From the NCBI GenBank assembly GCA_963682055.1, contig OY821740.1, forward strand, positions 46,644,795 through 46,708,794: DNA of 64,000 nucleotides, in the 5' to 3' direction. Shown piece after piece: positions 58,936 to 64,000 of the stretch. Position 1 is the first letter of the stretch. Each line of letters begins with the position of its first letter. The notes under the pieces were generated by a model, which did not search any database, was not told the DNA's origin, and saw only the letters and a list, made by a program, of their open reading frames with translations. This DNA is from Primula veris (lineage: Eukaryota; Streptophyta; Magnoliopsida; Ericales; Primulaceae). The position numbers and the translations under genes were made by a program.

Positions 58936-61900
58936 TCATATATCTGCAAGATAAGTAAGCTGGGTGGTATAGGCTTGGTTAAGCTCAGCTAACACTTCAG
59001 CAATGGTGGGTCTTTGCGAAGCTTCTCTCTCTACGCACCTCGCTGCAACGAACACTGCCTTTCTCATGCTTTCGACCTCAAATGTTCCTTTTATGCTCTC
59101 ATCAACTAACTCAAACGCTCCAGCTTCCAGGTATGGCTTGGCCTAAGACAATGAAAAAAAAAAGAGCAGCGTTGAAAAACAATCGAACATGCGATTAAGT
59201 TCTTAAAAAAGTTAAAATTTTCAACCCTTGTATTATAATATAGAGAATACGGATATATACCAACCCTCCCATACAAAAATAGTTGCATTGTGTAATATAT
59301 TACTATATGCATCCCAGATTAGTTGGCATCGTAGGGAGCGAAACCAGGCATTGTTTCAGTAGTAGTAGTATTAAACATTATTTTCAGTTTGGTGAACCAA
59401 GAAAAACATTACTCCTTTTTTCTGGGTAAAAGTAACATGTCGTTAACATTTATGTTTGAGACAAAATTGTGGAGTGTTTCCCGTTGTTAAATTGGGAATC
59501 CATAGAGGGCATAGAACTAGTGATTTAGCTACGAAATGTTATGGATTAGAGCCTAGAGGAATGTCTTTTGATTTGGAATTGCTGATTTAAACTATACTAA
59601 AAGAGGAATACTGCGGATGGGTCGCGTATTAAGATATGTTGAAAAAAAAAAAAACTATACTAAAAGAGGTGTATGAACTGGTAAAAGAAACTATAGGATT
59701 ACCCATAAAACCAAATTAAAAGAATCTGGAGTCCCAGATCGTCTCAAAGATTCTCGACCACAAATGAGCTCCAACAGAACAACCCCGAAGCTATAAACAT
59801 CACTTTTCTCAGTTAGCTGTAGGGTAGCGTAATATCTGCAAAAAGTTGAAAATTGAGTATGCATATATGGAGCATCATTAACAAATACGACAAAATAAAA
59901 TAATAACTTACTCGGGGTCTATGTAACCAGCTGTGCCCTTAACAACAGTAGTCATATGAGTAGCGTCGGCGTGAGAAAATTGCTTAGAAAGACCAAAATC
60001 GCAAACCTTAGCATTCATCTCTGAGTCCAAAAGTATATTACTTGATTTCACATCGCGGTGTATTATTCGTGGGTCACTCCCATTGTGTAAGTAGTCCAAC
60101 CCTTCCAATCGAAAAAAAATTAAGGGCTAAAATTCATGGTTTTATTGAAAAACTGAAAAAAAACAAGACAGCTACTAATTGTAAAGTACACAAAAATCAT
60201 ATATAGTAAATATATGGTATAAAATTGCCTTAATATATTCCATATTCCAGTAAAAAAATACTCCAAGTATAGAACTAAAAGATCAGCCACAAAATAAGAT
60301 CTGATTGAGAAGAAAAAAACGGGTAATGTTATAGATTAATAATAAAAACCTTTTGCAGCATCAACAGCAATTTTCAGCCTGCGAATCCAGCTTAAGGTGA
60401 TTCTTTTGCCACTTTTGCCTGGGTTACAAGACACTGACTCCAGTCAGTAAATAACTAAATATCTCGTGATGATTAAGAGAACAAGTTAAATATAGAAACG
60501 TATTCTTTTTAAATTTCCAAAAAAAAAATAGCCTTATTCTTGAGAAATATGTACCGTATAGGTTATCAGCCAATGATCCACCAGGTAAGTACTCATATAC
60601 TAGAATCTGTTGTTTGGACTCGTGGCAGAACCCTTCAAACAGTACAAGGTTTTGATGATGAATTTGTGACAATAGTGACACCTATGATTACAAAAATATC
60701 ATAATGTCAAATTTTTGCAATCAACCTCAAATCAGTAGAAATCGTGATGGACATACAAAGTTACACTTCACGGTAAAAGCTAACACTAAAATCTAGTTTA
60801 ATGCAATAAACAGAAATACGAACTACAGCAACAACATCCTATTACTGGTAATATATATTGTTAGTTTTTCATATTTTACTGATGAATAGCGAAAATTTGT
60901 TAGCGATGTACCTCGTTGATAAAGGACTCAGCTCCGAGTTGGGTTTCATCAAACCTCACTTTAATAGCTACTGTTTTACCATTTTGAAGCTTTCCACGGT
61001 AAACTGCTCCAAAACCACCACGACCTATAAAATTCTTGAAGTTATTTGTAGCTGTTTTAATCTCTTTGTATGTAAACAACTTTGCTCCAACCCAGTTTCG
61101 CATATCGATTTCATCTCCTTACAATCATAAAACCATTTAAATATAAGAACAAAATTCAAAAGAAAGACAAGCTCTAACATGATAAAAGTGGTATTGAAAT
61201 CCACATACTTTCTTTACAAGGGACTTCTGCTTTGTTTCTCCTTGTATACAGAAATAAACAGATGGATATTATAACTAGAGTAGTTAAAGATCCGCCAATT
61301 GAACCGAGAATAGTGGCCAAATGATTATGGAGACTATGTTTTCTGATGCTGAAACCTGTGACTTGTGGTGTCTCGATTGAACGATTGTTAGGGACGGCAT
61401 TGCATGTGATTGACAAGAAGGAAAGGCACAAGTTCCCAGATGTCCTGAGAAAATTAGTTTACAGTAAATCGCTGTTATAAAAATGTGCTTTAAATCATAA
61501 AACTGAAGTAAGCATGCAACGCGCGTACGATTGTGAATCCCTGTTATAAAACTAAATTTTATACTTTTTGATGTAAAAGGAAAATGAGTAACATATAAAT
61601 ACTGAAGAAGCTCATAATGTAATATTTAAAATAAGAAAATGTACCTAACTTCTAAACTTTCTTTGTTGAGAGAAAGTGGGAGAGACCCGTGCAGTTCATT
61701 GTTATCTAGGTTCCTGAAGTTTATGAAAAATTAGAAATGTTTGCATTACCGTTAGTATTAAAGTAAACCCTGATTAATTGTATTATGATATTGCATATGT
61801 CTCACAGTCTCACTTACAACAGATGAAGTGCATTCAACTTTCCAAGGCTGTCTGGAACTAGTCCTCTCAAGCTGTTATTTTGCAAATCCCTAATTAAAAA

Positions 61901-63464
61901 GTCATTTCTCATCTTTGTCAAGAACTATAACAAATTCTGAAATATAAAACTAAAAGCAATCAATGTCATTTTTTAATATGAGTGAGCTGAATGTAAAGCT
62001 TACAAGACTCGAAGATTAACCAAGTTTTCCCATTCCAACCCAAAGGAAGTGAGCTTATTAAAACTTAGGTTCCTGCAATACATTCATTTGTTTTGACTAA
62101 AGGTGTTTACTACAGTTTTCCATTTCAAATTAGTAGAAGTATTTATAAGTTTGTTACAGTTTTTCAAGATCTTGCAGACTACCGAAGTTCTGTATCTCCC
62201 CAGTGAGTGAAGTATTATGCAAATCTCTGCACAAATATACGTCAAAGCGTTAAGATAGTAATTGTAAAGAACAAAAGAACACACTTGAATACAAGTTTCA
62301 TTTCTCATGTACTTACAAGGTTTTGAGATTCAATAAATCGCCAAACGTGGGGCTCACTGTTCTCAAGGACACGCCTGAAAGATCCCTGAATAAGTTGTGA
62401 AAGCGAATATGAATGGCAAGTATCGAAAAGGGGAAACAAGAAACAAGAAAAATCGCATTTGCAATATATAAGTTGGCATACAATGAGGTAACCAAGTTTC
62501 CTTCACATCCAATATGAACCCAAGGTGTCGGATAACAAGGATCATTTTCCCATCCCAAATCTAACCCAGTAGATTGCTGAATAACCTCGAGGGCAGAAAC
62601 TGCACAAATTGTCAAATCTGAAATTTCGCAGATATGGAATGTTTTCATCTTCAAAAGAACAAAAAAGTTGTTTCTGAGACAGTAAAAAATTGCGTAAGGA
62701 AGAAAAAGATTCTCTGAAGTTATTACCGATACCATTATTTTCAAACTTACTACCGAGGACTTGTTTGCCTGCAACTTTAAAGATCAACTTCTTTGCCTAG
62801 ACTAAAATTTGGTTGACCAGCTTAAAACCTGAGATTTTCTGTTTTGCCTGAAAAATCTAGAAACTTCAGGGATGAACCTCTTTTGTATTCTGATACTCAA
62901 AAGATACAGCTTATTTCCTTCAAAGCTGCAACTAAACAAGCCTCCAATAGTCATGTTCACAAATTCTTTTATATTGACTACTGTAGGTATACGCGATGCA
63001 ACTGAGTCTCACCTGTGGTTGACGAAGATTCTGAAGGAATTTCAACCATTTCATACACCTCAATTCCATTGATTTGAGGGTGAAAATTAATATTCTTAAA
63101 TCCAATTTTTAAGCTTTTGATCCCTCTCCTTGTTAGGAACAAAGCACTCACGACCGCGCTTTTCATAGTAAAGTTCGATTGAACCACTTCATCATTGATC
63201 ATCACATCAAATGATGGAGAGAAAGGAAAAACACCCGCAAAATATAGGATAATGTAGTAGTCACCAAGGGAAGTTAATTGTAAATTATAAGTCAAAACCT
63301 CTGTTCTTGCTAGAATTCTTGCAGTCTGGATTACAGCAGATGGGGGCTTCTCCTTCACAGTTGTATAATTGTAGATTTTTTGCATTTTAAGGGCATTTGA
63401 TATGCGAGAGGGAGTAAAGTTCGGATCTTTGTCCCATATGCGATCAAATTTATCAAAAGGATAC
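58936..63464 (-). CDS. Malectin-like/LRR receptor Ser/Thr kinase (At5g48740-like), 5' partial
   Basis: Fourteen exons, all in phase: 63464-63013, 62599-62482, 62385-62317, 62226-62158, 62072-62004, 61889-61818, 61713-61645, 61444-61209, 61117-60912, 60681-60555, 60418-60350, 60101-59912, 59835-59703 and 59142-58936 (TGA). In order: the C-terminal half of a malectin-like domain ([20 protein letters not shown]); the cap [16 protein letters not shown]; five 23-24-residue LRRs, one per exon; a transmembrane segment ([18 protein letters not shown]); and a kinase with [31 protein letters not shown] and [11 protein letters not shown]. All catalytic residues are present, so it should be an active plasma-membrane kinase; its ligand is unknown. 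Motif order and wording match the Arabidopsis receptor kinase At5g48740 (LRR-I type). The signal peptide and first malectin half must lie right of the window, beyond an LTR-like insertion in the intron. Confidence 0.92.
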
Positions 63465-63620
63465 CTGATGTAAAAAAATTAACCATGCATTGGTGAAACC
63501 TTCCAAAAACTATTTAAAGCATACGTAAGCAAATTAAACTAAGAAATTTTTTATTTACTCTTTTTTTCACAACAATGGCTGAAAAGCATATGTTAATTTG
63601 TGGACAGATACTGTAGTCTA

Positions 63621-64000
63621 TGTTAGAGATTTAGGGTATGATAATCCTGGATAACTTCGAAGAATCGTGTTCGTACACTTTCCGAACAAAGTATTTCGAC
63701 ACTATTATTGCCTGGGTTCACGAAATCTTTGTGGGGATAATTCTTGAAGAACAATCTGTTTCTGGCAAGGAGAATAGATTAGGAATGTAGAGAGAATTTT
63801 CTTATATGTTTCTGTCACCAAAACCGAGGCCAAATGACTTCTTATATAGGAGATCAATAACCGAAACTGAAAGCAAGCAACTGTTCCGGAAAGGAAGCAA
63901 CTGTTCCGGAAAGGAAGCAACTGTTCCGGAAAGGAAGCAACTGTTGGGAAAGGGTCCAACTATTCAAAATTTTCCGGAAAGGAAGCAACTGTTGGGAAAG
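63621..64000 (-). mobile_element. LTR-like sequence running off the window, in the kinase gene's 5' intron
   Basis: In minus orientation there is a TATA box (CCTATATAAG, plus positions 63841-63850), a leader with TCTCTCTACATTCC and a terminus ..CTCTAACA at 63621 obeying the TG..CA rule. Upstream of the TATA lie tandem enhancer-like repeats. This arrangement (repeats, TATA, R/U5, CA end) is that of a plant retrotransposon LTR. Only one end is in the window, so whether it is solo or part of a full element is unknown. Confidence 0.5.
63872..64000 (-). repeat. 20-base tandem repeats (GGAAAGGAAGCAACTGTTCC)
   Basis: About four consecutive copies occupy 63872-63947, and a further copy appears at about 63972-64000, with GTTGGGAAAG variants. 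They lie where the U3 enhancer of the proposed LTR would be. Confidence 0.85.

Noticed and set aside
63872..64000. CRISPR-like direct repeats
   Set aside because: Units are contiguous 20-base tandem repeats without spacers, in a plant genome; they fit an LTR enhancer or minisatellite.

Overview
This is a 64 kb piece of a plant nuclear genome. The coding content is that of a land plant (GASA/snakin peptide, UGT87-type glycosyltransferase, XRI1-like protein, plant-type EAF1, malectin/LRR receptor kinase). Genes are split by many GT-AG introns, intergenic DNA is AT-rich, and the transposons are typical plant MITEs (Stowaway, Tourist-like, hAT and Mutator-like). I read it as a eudicot; anything narrower would be a guess. 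Exon borders below were derived by hand from splice sites, reading phase and family homology recalled from memory, not from transcripts or database searches.

Layout. 1-8.9 kb: two U-box/ARM-repeat genes arranged tail to tail, the left one cut by the window edge and the right one with seven residues missing from its U-box. 11.3-15.2 kb: a three-exon SUMO gene with a 3.2 kb first intron and an unusually long C-terminal propeptide. 16-18.4 kb: foldback and Mutator-like MITEs and microsatellites. 18.5-21.4 kb: an XRI1-like gene of nine exons with a 20-nt first coding exon. 24.4-26 kb: a two-exon RING-HC gene on the minus strand. 26-32.6 kb: gene-poor DNA with clean MITE insertions and several tandem-repeat arrays. 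32.7-42.8 kb: a direct tandem duplication of a GASA(+)/UGT87(-) gene pair. 44-56.6 kb: a decayed EAF1-like gene (NuA4 scaffold; HSA and SANT remnants) invaded by MITEs and satellite-like repeats. 58.9-63.5 kb: a 14-exon malectin/LRR receptor kinase on the minus strand whose 5' part lies beyond the window. An LTR-like sequence occupies the last 380 bases.

The most interesting feature is the tandem duplication. In unit 1 the GASA gene is intact and the UGT is frameshifted. In unit 2 the GASA gene is broken (a transposon in exon 1 plus two frameshifts) and the UGT is intact. Reciprocal loss has therefore left one working copy of each gene in different units. I found no evidence of a previously undescribed molecular system. 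The other notable observations are the long SUMO tail, the damaged U-box, the EAF1-like pseudogene and the well-preserved MITE insertions.
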